Below are positions 20,101 through 27,814 of a stretch of 64,000 bases of DNA, piece after piece. Origin of the DNA: Pseudarthrobacter phenanthrenivorans. Its GTDB lineage: Bacteria; Actinomycetota; Actinomycetes; Actinomycetales; Micrococcaceae. Position 1 is the stretch's first letter; every line of letters starts with the position of its first letter. The notes beneath the pieces are model-generated. The model searched no databases, was not told the origin of the DNA, and saw nothing but the letters and a program-made list of their open reading frames with translations. Location of the stretch: positions 22,084 to 86,083 of the forward strand of contig NZ_JWTB01000027.1 of the NCBI RefSeq assembly GCF_000813845.1, in the 5' to 3' direction. The position numbers and the translations under genes were made by a program.

Positions 20101-20179
20101 GCTGCTGCTCCTGACGGCGGAATGCCGGTTGCTGTCGAAATCATGTAATACCCGTTCCTGATTGTGCCTTGCTGTGCTG

Positions 20180-20959
20180 TCAGCGCAAGGCCGGTTCGGC
20201 GGCCTGCGCCATGCGGGCGAGGGCTGCGGCCGATGCGGTGGTCATCTCGGCCGGGACGCCGAGGTCCGAGAGATAGCTTGCGGTGTCCTGCATTTCCTTG
20301 GAGCGGCGGACGGCGTGCTTGGCGCTGCCGGTGAGGAACCTGTCGATGACCGCCTGGCCGTCCCCCGCCAGCTGGTTCGCGATCTGGCCCCGGATCCAGT
20401 CCTCCAGGCCGGCTGCCTTGCCGGCCGTGACCGCCTCCACCACCACGGACGCCAGGCCCTTCATGAGGACGCTGCGCAGCAGTTTGTGGGCCATCGCCGC
20501 CCCAGGCTCGCCGTCGGCGATTTCCACCTGCACGCCGAGGGGACGCAGCAGGGCGGCAACCGCCTGGGCGCCTGGACCGCTCACCATCAGGGGCGTCTTC
20601 TCACCCAGCGCGGAGACCGGGCCAAGAATGGCGACGTCGGCGAACGCAGCTTTGGTGGGCAGCTGTCCGAGCTCCTGCATGACGCCGGGCGATGAGGAGG
20701 TGAAGTCTGCGTAGACGCTGCCGGCGGCCAGGACCGGCAGGCACTCCTCCGCCACATTTCGCGCGGCGGCCGCCCCGGTCATCACCAGGACGATACCGGC
20801 GCCTGCACAAGCAGCGGCAGCGGTTGCGGCGCGGGTGACGCCCGCAGGGGTTGTGGGCGCCACCGGGTCGAAACCGGTGACCTGATGGCCGGCAGCGGCA
20901 AGGGCTGCGGCGTAGGTGGCTCCGGCTTCACCGAGGCCGATAACGGTGCATGCTGTCAT
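20180..20959 (-). CDS. NAD(P)-binding dehydrogenase with DUF1932-type C-terminal domain
   Basis: This 259-residue protein starts with a Rossmann motif (TVIGLGEAGATYAAALAAAG) as in 6-phosphogluconate and beta-hydroxyacid dehydrogenases. The C-terminal half (AHKLLRSVLMKGLASVVVEA onward) matches the putative 6-phosphogluconate dehydrogenase C-terminal family (DUF1932). It should oxidise or reduce a hydroxy acid with NAD(P). ATG 20959 fits the Rossmann strand directly. It is 19 bases downstream of the RraA-type gene in the same operon as the TctABC transporter, so the substrate is probably a product of the imported carboxylic acid. Confidence 0.82.
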   Translation of the reverse strand: MTACTVIGLGEAGATYAAALAAAGHQVTGFDPVAPTTPAGVTRAATAAAACAGAGIVLVMTGAAAARNVAEECLPVLAAGSVYADFTSSSPGVMQELGQLPTKAAFADVAILGPVSALGEKTPLMVSGPGAQAVAALLRPLGVQVEIADGEPGAAMAHKLLRSVLMKGLASVVVEAVTAGKAAGLEDWIRGQIANQLAGDGQAVIDRFLTGSAKHAVRRSKEMQDTASYLSDLGVPAEMTTASAAALARMAQAAEPALR

Positions 20960-20978
20960 GGTTTGGGGTCCTTCTTCT

Positions 20979-21605
20979 CTAGGAGCGCGCGGCGACGATC
21001 GCCTGGCGGCGGCTGGTTTCGTCGGCGAATACTGCTTCCGCAGCTTCTGCGACGGCTGCTGCCTGTTCGCGGGGGATGACCACCACGCCGTCGGAGTCGC
21101 CGATGATGATGTCGCCTGGCAGGACGGGGACTCCGCCGAAGGCAACGGCGGTTCCCAGCCTGAACGGGCCGTCCTTGTAGGGACCGGCGGGCGAAGTAGC
21201 CCTGGCGAAGACGGGCATGCCGATCTCACCCAGCGCCTCGGCGTCGCGCGCTGCTCCGTCCAGCGCGAAGCCGGCGACGCCAAGGTTGATGGCCCGCTCC
21301 CCGATCAATTCACCAAGGAGCGCGCGGGATTCATCGGCGCCACCGGCGACCACTATGACGTCTCCAGGGCGGGCCAGCTGCAGGGCGGCGTGGATCCCCT
21401 TGTTGTCGCCCGGACGGGTCCACACGGGGAACGCCGGCCCGGCGAGCTTTGCGCCGGGCCATACGGCCTGGATGGCGGAGTCCGCGACGCCGAGCCGGTC
21501 CATGGCGTCACCGATATTGGCGGCGGGCAGGTTGGCGAGCCGGTCCACGATGGCTGGGTCCGGGCGGTCAAAGTCAGCGCTGGTGTCGATGGCTGGAGTT
21601 GTCAT
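20979..21605 (-). CDS. RraA-family protein, possible 4-hydroxy-4-methyl-2-oxoglutarate aldolase-type enzyme
   Basis: This 208-residue protein belongs to the RraA/HMG aldolase family. The conserved active-site loop GGADESRALLGELIGERAI (family: G-G-x(10-20)-G, then the Arg-Asp pair) and LDGAARDAEALGEIGMPVFA are present, with GDIIIGDSDGVVVIP near the C-terminus. In catabolic operons such proteins are class II pyruvate aldolases for 4-hydroxy-4-methyl- or carboxy-hydroxy-oxoacids, or oxaloacetate decarboxylases; RraA itself regulates RNase E. The operon context, with carboxylate transporters and a dehydrogenase, favours the enzymatic role. Confidence 0.8.
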   Translation of the reverse strand: MTTPAIDTSADFDRPDPAIVDRLANLPAANIGDAMDRLGVADSAIQAVWPGAKLAGPAFPVWTRPGDNKGIHAALQLARPGDVIVVAGGADESRALLGELIGERAINLGVAGFALDGAARDAEALGEIGMPVFARATSPAGPYKDGPFRLGTAVAFGGVPVLPGDIIIGDSDGVVVIPREQAAAVAEAAEAVFADETSRRQAIVAARS

Positions 21606-21629
21606 GGTCAGTTCCTTCGGGGGTGTGGG

Positions 21630-22637
21630 TCAGTCTTTTTTCTGGACCAGCGGAAGGACCTTCTTGAAGTCGTCCTCCTGGCCTGCCCAGAACTTCTCGT
21701 AGTCAGAACCGTTGAGGTAGCTGGTCTGCAGGCCCAGGTCCTTCATCTTCTGCACCACGGCTGGGTCCTCGATGGCCTTCTCGATGGCAGCTTCGAGCTT
21801 CTTGGCCACGTCGTCCGGGAGCCCCGCGGGGGCGGAGTAGCCGCGGGCGGTCCCGGCGGTCAGGTCGTAGCCGGATTCCTTGAACGTGGGGATGTCCGGC
21901 AGCGAGGGGGCGCGTTCCCCGGACATGACGCCCAGCACCCGTGCCTTGCCCTGTTTGCTGAGGTCGGTCACATCGCTGACGTTGGCCACCAGGACGTCTA
22001 CGTGCTTGCCCAGGAATGCGGTGGTGGCCTGGGACGCACCCTCGGAGAAGTGGACCGGCGCGAACTCCGAGCCGGTGCTCTCCTGGATCTGGGCCAGGGC
22101 GAAGTGTTCACCGGTCTGGATGCCGGTGGTGCTGGCGGTGAGTGACTTCGGCTTGGCCTTGACCGCGTCCAGCAGCTCTTTCAGGGTCTGGTACGGGCTG
22201 TCCGGCTGGACGGCGATGACGGTGGGGTCGATCACCTGCCGGCCCAGCGGCTGGAAGCTGTCCCTGGTGTACTTCGCGCCGCGGGCCGGGTCCAGGGGTG
22301 AGACCACTACCGAGGGGGATCCGGTGGCGCCGATGGTGTAGCCGTCCGGCTTGGCGCCCGTCAGGGCGGTGTAGCCGATCTGGCCGCCGGCACCTGGCTT
22401 GTTGATGACCTCAACGTTGGTGCCGAGTTCCTTTTCGAGGACCGGCTGGATGAGCCTGGCCGCAGTGTCTACGGCGCCGCCCGAGGAGAAGGCGACGATG
22501 AGGTCAATGGATTTGCCTTTCTTCGGGAAGTCACCGGCTGCTGCACCGGAATTGCTGGCTCCGGCATTGGCACCGCAGCCGGTGAGGGCGAGCAGCGAGG
22601 CAGCTGCGACGGCTGCGAAAATTTTCCTGCGGGACAT
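21630..22637 (-). CDS. Tripartite tricarboxylate transporter substrate-binding protein (TctC/Bug family)
   Basis: This 335-residue lipoprotein has a signal ending in the lipobox LLALTGCG (Cys at about residue 21). The mature protein carries TctC/Bug hallmarks: IDLIVAFSSGGAVDTAARL near the N-terminus, NKPGAGGQIGYTAL, and SAPAGLPDDVAKKLEAAI towards the end. It binds a carboxylate outside the membrane and passes it to TctA/TctB, which are encoded directly upstream in the same operon. A good AAGGAG stands before the ATG. The ligand is not predictable, but Bug proteins usually bind di- or tricarboxylates or aromatic acids. Confidence 0.88.
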   Translation of the reverse strand: MSRRKIFAAVAAASLLALTGCGANAGASNSGAAAGDFPKKGKSIDLIVAFSSGGAVDTAARLIQPVLEKELGTNVEVINKPGAGGQIGYTALTGAKPDGYTIGATGSPSVVVSPLDPARGAKYTRDSFQPLGRQVIDPTVIAVQPDSPYQTLKELLDAVKAKPKSLTASTTGIQTGEHFALAQIQESTGSEFAPVHFSEGASQATTAFLGKHVDVLVANVSDVTDLSKQGKARVLGVMSGERAPSLPDIPTFKESGYDLTAGTARGYSAPAGLPDDVAKKLEAAIEKAIEDPAVVQKMKDLGLQTSYLNGSDYEKFWAGQEDDFKKVLPLVQKKD

Positions 22638-22684
22638 GGGTCTTCTCCTTTGAAGTGGTGCGGGTGTGCGGTTTGGGGTGGAGG

Positions 22685-24187
22685 TCAGGCTTCGGGGTCC
22701 TCCGTGAGCGCCTTGGGCTTACGGAGTTTGAGCAGCGGGCTGCAGATAATGAGCAGGCCAATACCGATCAGTACGGCGGAGATGGGACGGCTGGCGAAGA
22801 CGGTGAAGTCGCCCTGGGATATCTCCAGCGATTCACGCAGGGAGCGTTCCATCAGCGGCCCCAGCACCAGGGTGAGGACCATCGGGGCCAGCGGAATGTC
22901 AAGGTTCCGCAATGCCAGGCCCAGGAGGCCGAACCCGATCATGACGTAGACATCGAAGACGCTGAAGTTGATGGTGTAGGCGCCGATGACCATGAACACG
23001 AGGATCACTGCCGTCAGGACCGGGGTGGGCACGCGGAGGATGGAGGTCCACAGCCCCACCAGCGGGACGTTCAACAGCAGCAGGAGGACGTTTCCAATGA
23101 AGAGGCTGGCGATGATGGCCCACGCGATCTCCGAGTGTTCCGTGAACAGGCTGGGTCCCGGGGTGAGGCCCTGCTGCAGGAACGCCCCCATCAGCACCGC
23201 GATGGTGGGCGACGCTGGGATGCCGAGGGTGAACAGCGGGATGAGGGCCGCGTTGGCGTGGGCATTGTTGGCGGTCTCGGGCCCGGCAACGCCTTCGACG
23301 GCACCCTTGCCGAGTTCGTGGCGGAAGCGGCTGAACCGCTTTTCCGTGGCGTACGAAAGCAGCGCTGACACGGACCCGGTCATGCCGGGAATCAGGCCCA
23401 GACCGAAGCCGACGCCGGTCCCGCGGGCCATGGCAGGTGCACTGCGGCGCCATTCCGTCCTGGATGGAAACAACTGCCGGAAACCGGGGGCATGCACCAC
23501 CGGGGTGGGCGCGTCCCGGCGGAACGAGAGGATTTCCGAAAGCCCGAAGACGCCGACAATGACAGCCACGAAGCTGACACCGTCCATCAGGTTGTCGATG
23601 CCAAAGGTAAAGCGCGGAGCGCCGGCCACGGGATCGATGCCCACCATGGAGATGAGCAGGCCCAGGGCGCCGGAGATGAGGGCCTTGACCATGGACTTTC
23701 CGGCCAATGCCACCAGCAGCGAGATGCCCACCACCATGAGCGCGAAGAATTCGGGCGGCCCCACCAGCAGGCCGAGCTCGCCGAGCGGCTTGGCGGCGGC
23801 GACAAGGCCGACGGTGGCGATGGTGCCGCCGACGAAGGACCCGACGGCGGCCAGCGTCAAGGCCGCTCCGGCCCTCCCCATCCTGGTCATCGCGTAACCG
23901 TCGATGGTGGTGATGGCCGAGGACGCTTCGCCGGGAGTGTTCAGCAGGACGCTGGTGATGGTGCCGCCGTACTGGGTGCCGTAGAAGATGGCGCACAACA
24001 TGATGATGGACCCTGCGGGGTCCAGGTTGAGCGTCAGGGGGATCAGCAGTGCCACGCCCGCGACGGGTCCGACGCCGGGCAGGACGCCGATGATGGTGCC
24101 GAGCAGGCAGCCCAGGAAGGCAAACAGCAGGTTTTGCCAGGTCATGGCGGTGGCAAAGCCGCCAAGCAGTTCGTTCAGGGTTTCCAT
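22685..24187 (-). CDS. Tripartite tricarboxylate transporter large permease (TctA)
   Basis: This 500-residue integral membrane protein has about 11-12 hydrophobic helices and the TctA signature loops GTIIGVLPGVGPVAGVALLI near residue 30, YGTQYGGTITSVLLNTPGE around residue 75 and GLIPGMTGSVSALLSY. It forms the proton- or sodium-coupled transport channel of the TctABC system. I chose ATG 24187, two bases after the tctB stop; the frame is open further upstream but that sequence lies over tctB and is not conserved. Confidence 0.9.
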   Translation of the reverse strand: METLNELLGGFATAMTWQNLLFAFLGCLLGTIIGVLPGVGPVAGVALLIPLTLNLDPAGSIIMLCAIFYGTQYGGTITSVLLNTPGEASSAITTIDGYAMTRMGRAGAALTLAAVGSFVGGTIATVGLVAAAKPLGELGLLVGPPEFFALMVVGISLLVALAGKSMVKALISGALGLLISMVGIDPVAGAPRFTFGIDNLMDGVSFVAVIVGVFGLSEILSFRRDAPTPVVHAPGFRQLFPSRTEWRRSAPAMARGTGVGFGLGLIPGMTGSVSALLSYATEKRFSRFRHELGKGAVEGVAGPETANNAHANAALIPLFTLGIPASPTIAVLMGAFLQQGLTPGPSLFTEHSEIAWAIIASLFIGNVLLLLLNVPLVGLWTSILRVPTPVLTAVILVFMVIGAYTINFSVFDVYVMIGFGLLGLALRNLDIPLAPMVLTLVLGPLMERSLRESLEISQGDFTVFASRPISAVLIGIGLLIICSPLLKLRKPKALTEDPEA

Positions 24188-24189
24188 GC

Positions 24190-24693
24190 CTAGAGTCCGA
24201 TCAGGTTCAGCGGAGTAAATGCCGACACGGGAAGGGCCACATTCAGGCCGTAGTTGAAGGCGTAAAAGGCGCCGACGCTTCCCGCCAAGGCGATGATCAG
24301 TGAGGGCACCCATGCCCGGCGTCCCCGGATTTTCAGGTGGTAGAGCAGGAACGCGAACATGCCCAGCTGGAAGCCCACCAGGTCCATGACGGATGCCAGG
24401 ATGACCAGGCTCGCCACGACGGAAATGACTACCCCCGCGTCCACACCGTCACCCCTGGCGCTCGGCCGGCGGAGTTCCTGGAGGAGCCAGACTGCCGACA
24501 TCGCCACCAGGAGCGCCCCCATCGCAAAGGGGAACAGTCCGGCGCCCGGGCCGAGGGACGTCCAGAGCCCCAGACCGACCGAACTGACCAGGACATAGCT
24601 GCCGACGGCGGCAAAGGCGCCGATTCCCGCCAGCACACCCGGGGCGACCCGAAGCGTGCTCCCTGCTTTCGTCGTGACTGACTCCGTTGTCAT
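24190..24693 (-). CDS. Tripartite tricarboxylate transporter small permease (TctB)
   Basis: This 167-residue protein has four hydrophobic helices (near residues 20-38, 47-65, 85-110 and 128-155), the usual TctB layout, with GPGAGLFPFAMG between the first two helices as in the family. It associates with TctA. I chose ATG 24693, which has AAAGGAAAC just upstream; another ATG 15 bases earlier lacks a ribosome site. First gene of the operon, divergent from an IclR regulator with a 17-bp palindrome in the shared promoter. Confidence 0.85.
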   Translation of the reverse strand: MTTESVTTKAGSTLRVAPGVLAGIGAFAAVGSYVLVSSVGLGLWTSLGPGAGLFPFAMGALLVAMSAVWLLQELRRPSARGDGVDAGVVISVVASLVILASVMDLVGFQLGMFAFLLYHLKIRGRRAWVPSLIIALAGSVGAFYAFNYGLNVALPVSAFTPLNLIGL

Positions 24694-24721
24694 GAGTTTC
24701 CTTTTCACAGCGCGTCATTGC

Positions 24722-24738
24722 GTTTCATAGAATGAAAC
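24722..24738. promoter_or_regulatory. IclR-type operator candidate in the tctB-iclR intergenic region
   Basis: GTTTCAT (24722-24728) and ATGAAAC (24732-24738) form a perfect inverted repeat around AGA, with TTGCG flanking on both sides at 24717 and 24743. It lies 29 bases upstream of tctB and 76 bases upstream of the regulator. Further right, TGACAG (24761) and CTGTCA (24779) form a second, looser inverted repeat, perhaps for autoregulation. Confidence 0.6.
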
Positions 24739-24813
24739 TATATTGCGTACTGAGAAATAGTGACAGGAGACACAGGTACTGTCAAGCGCAAGGAACTTAC
24801 ATAGGATGGAAGA

Positions 24814-25614
24814 ATGGCGACGACGACTTCCAGTACGGCCGGCACGGCAGAAGAGGGCCCCAAGTCCTCGAACATGCGCTCCCTCTCGCGGGCCATGGAG
24901 GTCTTCGCCGAACTGCAGCGGGCCGAACGGCCGCAGCGGCTGAGCGATCTGGCGCGGAACTGCGGCATGAGCCTGCCCACCACGCTGAGGATCCTCCGGG
25001 TGCTGCAGGATTTCGGGATGGTGAGCCAGACGGACAAGTCCTACCGGATCGGCCCGGCCGTCCTGCCCGCCGCACGGAGCTTCCTGGAGAACGATCCCCT
25101 GGTGGTCGCGGCCCGCCCCGTCCTGCAGCAGGTGGCATCGCAGACCGGACTGACGGCGTCGCTGTATTCACGGCTCGGCTTCGAGCGCATCCTGGTGGCC
25201 CGCGTCGACGGCGAGGCACCCCTCCGCTACGACCTCCCGCTGGGCAAGCGGCTGCCCCTGACGCTCGGTGCCGCAGGAAAGATCCTGCTCGCATCGGCGT
25301 CCGATGACGAACTTCAGCAGGCGGTGGCGGCGGCCGTGGCAGCCGGCCAGGAAGACGCGGACCTGACGGCAAAGGAACTGCGAGCGCGGCTCCCGGAGCC
25401 GGGAACCGACTACGCATTCTCCGCCGATGAGCGCGCTACCGGCGTCCTGTCAGTGGCCATGGCGGTCCCCAACCGGACGGGCCGGCCCACGGAATCCATT
25501 TCGCTCACCAGCCCGGTGGAAGCGGCCAGCGAGGCCACCCTGAAAGCCGGGGTCCCGGAGTTGCGCCGCGCGGCCAGCCGGCTCTCCGAGCTGCTCGAGG
25601 GCTCCGTCTACTGA
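24814..25614 (+). CDS. IclR-family transcriptional regulator
   Basis: This 266-residue protein has an N-terminal winged helix (RLSDLARNCGMSLPTTLRIL, about residues 42-61) and a C-terminal IclR effector domain (LPLGKRLPLTLGAAGKILLA and the later GVLSVAMAVPN block). IclR proteins bind small carboxylates or aromatic acids. It is divergent from the TctBAC-RraA-dehydrogenase-TRAP-cyclase operon across a 120-base region holding a perfect palindrome, so it almost certainly controls that operon; activator or repressor cannot be told. Confidence 0.88.
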   Translation: MATTTSSTAGTAEEGPKSSNMRSLSRAMEVFAELQRAERPQRLSDLARNCGMSLPTTLRILRVLQDFGMVSQTDKSYRIGPAVLPAARSFLENDPLVVAARPVLQQVASQTGLTASLYSRLGFERILVARVDGEAPLRYDLPLGKRLPLTLGAAGKILLASASDDELQQAVAAAVAAGQEDADLTAKELRARLPEPGTDYAFSADERATGVLSVAMAVPNRTGRPTESISLTSPVEAASEATLKAGVPELRRAASRLSELLEGSVY

Positions 25615-25637
25615 CACCGCCAGCCCCCAAAAGACGC

Positions 25638-25752
25638 ACGACGGCGTCACGCACGGCAGGCTTTCGGCCCACCCTAGGCGGGGAAGCCCCGGAAACCCGG
25701 CCTCCCGCCGTCGTGCCCTGCCTGAAACCTGCCCTGCGTGACGCGGCCGCGG
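25638..25752. repeat. Structured intergenic repeat, copy 2
   Basis: This is the second copy of the element at 17400-17515, again exactly between two convergent genes (IclR regulator and MFS gene). Here the arms are even better: ACGACGGCG (25638) pairs with CGCCGTCGT (25706), and GCGTCACGC (25644) with GCGTGACGC (25736). The segment after the identical core (25714-25735) has diverged and differs in length by one base, while the pairing arms are kept. Confidence 0.75.
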
Positions 25753-25755
25753 CAG

Positions 25756-26931
25756 CTAATCCAGCTGCACGCCGCGGAGCAGCACCATGGTCCCGCCCAC
25801 CACCACGGCGGAGGCGAGGAAGACGCCCGCGGAGCCAAGCCCTGCGGCAACCACGCCGATGGCACTGGGCAGCACCACCTGGCCCACCCGGTTGCCGGCG
25901 AGGCGCAGGGCCAGTGCCCGGCCGCGTTGCCCGGCGGGTGCCTGCGCCGAAAGCCAGGACATGGTCAGCGGCTGGCCGATGCCAAGGCCCAGCCCCAGCA
26001 CGGCCATCACCATAAAGAGCAGCCACGCCGGCATGGGGACCGCCGCGGCGGCCAGCGCAACGGTGGACAGTGCCAGGCTCACCACGAGAAGCCGCATCCG
26101 GCCGATCCTCCGGGAAACCCTGCCCAGCAGGAGCCGGGAGACCATGGAAAATACGGCGCGGACGGTCAGCATGGCGCCCACCGTTGCGGCCGTGAGCCCC
26201 CGGTCGGCGCCAAGCGCGGGCAGGTAGACCATGGTCAGGTCCACCACGGCCAGCACGGTTGCGCTCGTGGCAAGGGCGCGGGCCACGCCGGGTGTCTTCA
26301 GGAGCGCCATGGCACCGCCCGCACTGCCGCCGGCGGCGACCGCCTTCCGCTTCCCGCCGCTGACCTGGGCCGAGACCGCGAAGGTGGACGCGAACAGCAC
26401 CAGGCCCATGCACACGGCCAGCAGGAAGATGGCCTGGGTGTCGGGCCGGACGGTGGCGCCGCCCACCAGGGAAATCGCCAGCGGCCCCAGCGCCTGCCCC
26501 AGGGAGGCGGCGAAGGTCAGGTAGCCGAAGGCCGAATCCATCCGGGACGGGGCGGCGTTATTGGCCACGACGGCCTGCTGCCCCACGACGCAGGCGAGCT
26601 GGCCGGCGCCCAGCAGCGCGGTGCCCACCACCAGCGCGGCAATGGACGATCCCCACAGGAGCAGGAAGACCGAGCAGGCAAGCACGACGGCGGACCCGGT
26701 CCCCATCAGCCGCCGCTCACCCAGACGGTCCACCAGGCCGCCCGTGGGAACCGCGAGCAGCAGCGGAAAGACCGCGTAGCTGGCGGCCAGCAGGCCCAGC
26801 GCGAAGTCGGGGACGTCAAGCTCCAGGGCGCGGTAGGTGGCCGCAGGCCGGACCAGGAAGGTGACCGCCTGGATCAGCGCCGAATGGAGCAGGAGTGCGG
26901 TGGCGGAGCGGCGCCCGAGTTCGCCGATCAT
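25756..26931 (-). CDS. MFS transporter
   Basis: This 391-residue protein has about 12 predicted transmembrane helices. Motif A in the helix 2-3 loop is degenerate (GGLVDRLGERRLMGTG) and is repeated after helix 8 as RVSRRIGRMRLLVVS. The length and motifs fit a 12-helix carrier or efflux pump of unknown substrate. The start ATG overlaps the GntR-family stop (ATGA at 26928-26931), so the regulator and transporter form one transcription unit and the transporter probably imports or exports the regulator's effector. Confidence 0.82.
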   Translation of the reverse strand: MIGELGRRSATALLLHSALIQAVTFLVRPAATYRALELDVPDFALGLLAASYAVFPLLLAVPTGGLVDRLGERRLMGTGSAVVLACSVFLLLWGSSIAALVVGTALLGAGQLACVVGQQAVVANNAAPSRMDSAFGYLTFAASLGQALGPLAISLVGGATVRPDTQAIFLLAVCMGLVLFASTFAVSAQVSGGKRKAVAAGGSAGGAMALLKTPGVARALATSATVLAVVDLTMVYLPALGADRGLTAATVGAMLTVRAVFSMVSRLLLGRVSRRIGRMRLLVVSLALSTVALAAAAVPMPAWLLFMVMAVLGLGLGIGQPLTMSWLSAQAPAGQRGRALALRLAGNRVGQVVLPSAIGVVAAGLGSAGVFLASAVVVGGTMVLLRGVQLD

Positions 26932-27638
26932 GCGCCGGCGGCGGCGTCGCCGGCCGGGGGATCGCCAGCCGGGGGATTGCCGGCCTGCGCGTTGCCGGAC
27001 ATCGCCCGGAGTGCTGCGTCCCGGGCGGCCATGACGTGCTCGAAGGCGATACCCGCTGCCTCGTCGGGGGAACCGGCGGCGATGGCCTCCACCAGGGCGC
27101 GGTGCTGGACCAGGGCCTGGTCGCGCCGCTCCTGGGTGCTGTTGGTGAAGTGCCGGTACCGCTCCATATGGCCCGTGATCTGGCCGTGGAAGCGGCGCGC
27201 CCAGGCGTTGCCCGCCATCTGGGCGATCTTGGCGTGCAGCGACATCCCCTGCTGCATCGCATCATCAGCAAACCCCACCATGGCGGCGTTGCGGGCGAGG
27301 ATGCCGCGCAGCACCTCGATGTCCGCCGCCGTCGCCTTGGGGCAGGCGTTGCGTGCCATCAGGGACTCCATGGCCGCGCGGACTTCGAAGAGGTCGGACA
27401 TGGCCGCCTCGTCCAGCGCGGGCACCAGCACGGCCCCCGTGGGCTGCTGTTCCAGCAGGCTTTCCGAAATCAACCGCCGCACCGCCTCGCGCAGGGGTGT
27501 GCGGCTGACATGGAGCGCCGCAGCCATGGCAGGCTCGTAGATCCGCTCCCCCGGCTTCAGCTCCAGGGCAAGGATGCGCCGCTTCAGCTCGGCGTAGACA
27601 ACATGTGCTCCGGTGTTCCGGGCTGGCGTTTCGGGCAA
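26928..27638 (-). CDS. GntR-family (FadR/FCD subfamily) regulator
   Basis: This 236-residue protein has an N-terminal winged helix (YAELKRRILALELKPGERIY, then EPAMAAALHVSRTPLREAVR) and an all-helical FCD effector domain with the metal-ligand pattern seen in SLHAKIAQMAGN and LVQHRALVEAI. The C-terminus is a Gly/Pro/Asp repeat-like tail (GNPPAGDPPAGDAAAG). I chose TTG 27638, since GGAGG sits six bases upstream and no ATG or GTG fits. The operator TGTATA-N4-TATACA lies 27 bases upstream of the start. It leads the MFS operon. Confidence 0.82.
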   Translation of the reverse strand: MPETPARNTGAHVVYAELKRRILALELKPGERIYEPAMAAALHVSRTPLREAVRRLISESLLEQQPTGAVLVPALDEAAMSDLFEVRAAMESLMARNACPKATAADIEVLRGILARNAAMVGFADDAMQQGMSLHAKIAQMAGNAWARRFHGQITGHMERYRHFTNSTQERRDQALVQHRALVEAIAAGSPDEAAGIAFEHVMAARDAALRAMSGNAQAGNPPAGDPPAGDAAAGA

Positions 27639-27664
27639 GATGCACCTCCACCAGGAATCATACT

Positions 27665-27680
27665 TGTATACATCTATACA
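27665..27680. promoter_or_regulatory. GntR-type operator
   Basis: TGTATA (27665-27670) and TATACA (27675-27680) form a perfect inverted repeat around CATC. TGTATAC-type half-sites are common for FCD-type GntR regulators, and the site lies just upstream of the gntR-MFS operon, consistent with autoregulation. Confidence 0.6.
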
Positions 27681-27723
27681 GGGCGCTTCCAGGCAGGTAC
27701 CGGCGGGTGCCCGCGCACAAAAT

Positions 27724-27751
27724 TGCCCGGCAGGGACTTCCCTGCCGGGCA
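27724..27751. terminator. Hairpin upstream of MHS transporter 3' end
   Basis: TGCCCGGCAGGGA (27724-27736) pairs perfectly with TCCCTGCCGGGCA (27739-27751) around two bases. It lies downstream of the MHS transporter on the minus strand and is a likely terminator; a second hairpin is only 11 bases away. Confidence 0.55.
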
Positions 27752-27762
27752 TCCGGCGAACG

Positions 27763-27790
27763 GACGACGGCGGGACGTCCCGCCGTCGTC
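27763..27790. terminator. Loopless 28-bp palindrome
   Basis: GACGACGGCGGGAC is followed immediately by its exact complement GTCCCGCCGTCGTC. The outer GACGACGGCG is the same as in the structured repeats at 17400 and 25638. It is the nearer hairpin to the MHS transporter stop at 27815, so it probably ends that transcript. Confidence 0.55.
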
Positions 27791-27814
27791 GGCCCTGGGT
27801 TTGGTGCCGCCCGC

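Noticed and set aside
25738..27540. A 600-codon plus-strand open frame opposite the MFS and GntR genes
   Set aside because: It is antisense to two genes with clear motifs, and its product is His/Gln/Gly-rich without domains.
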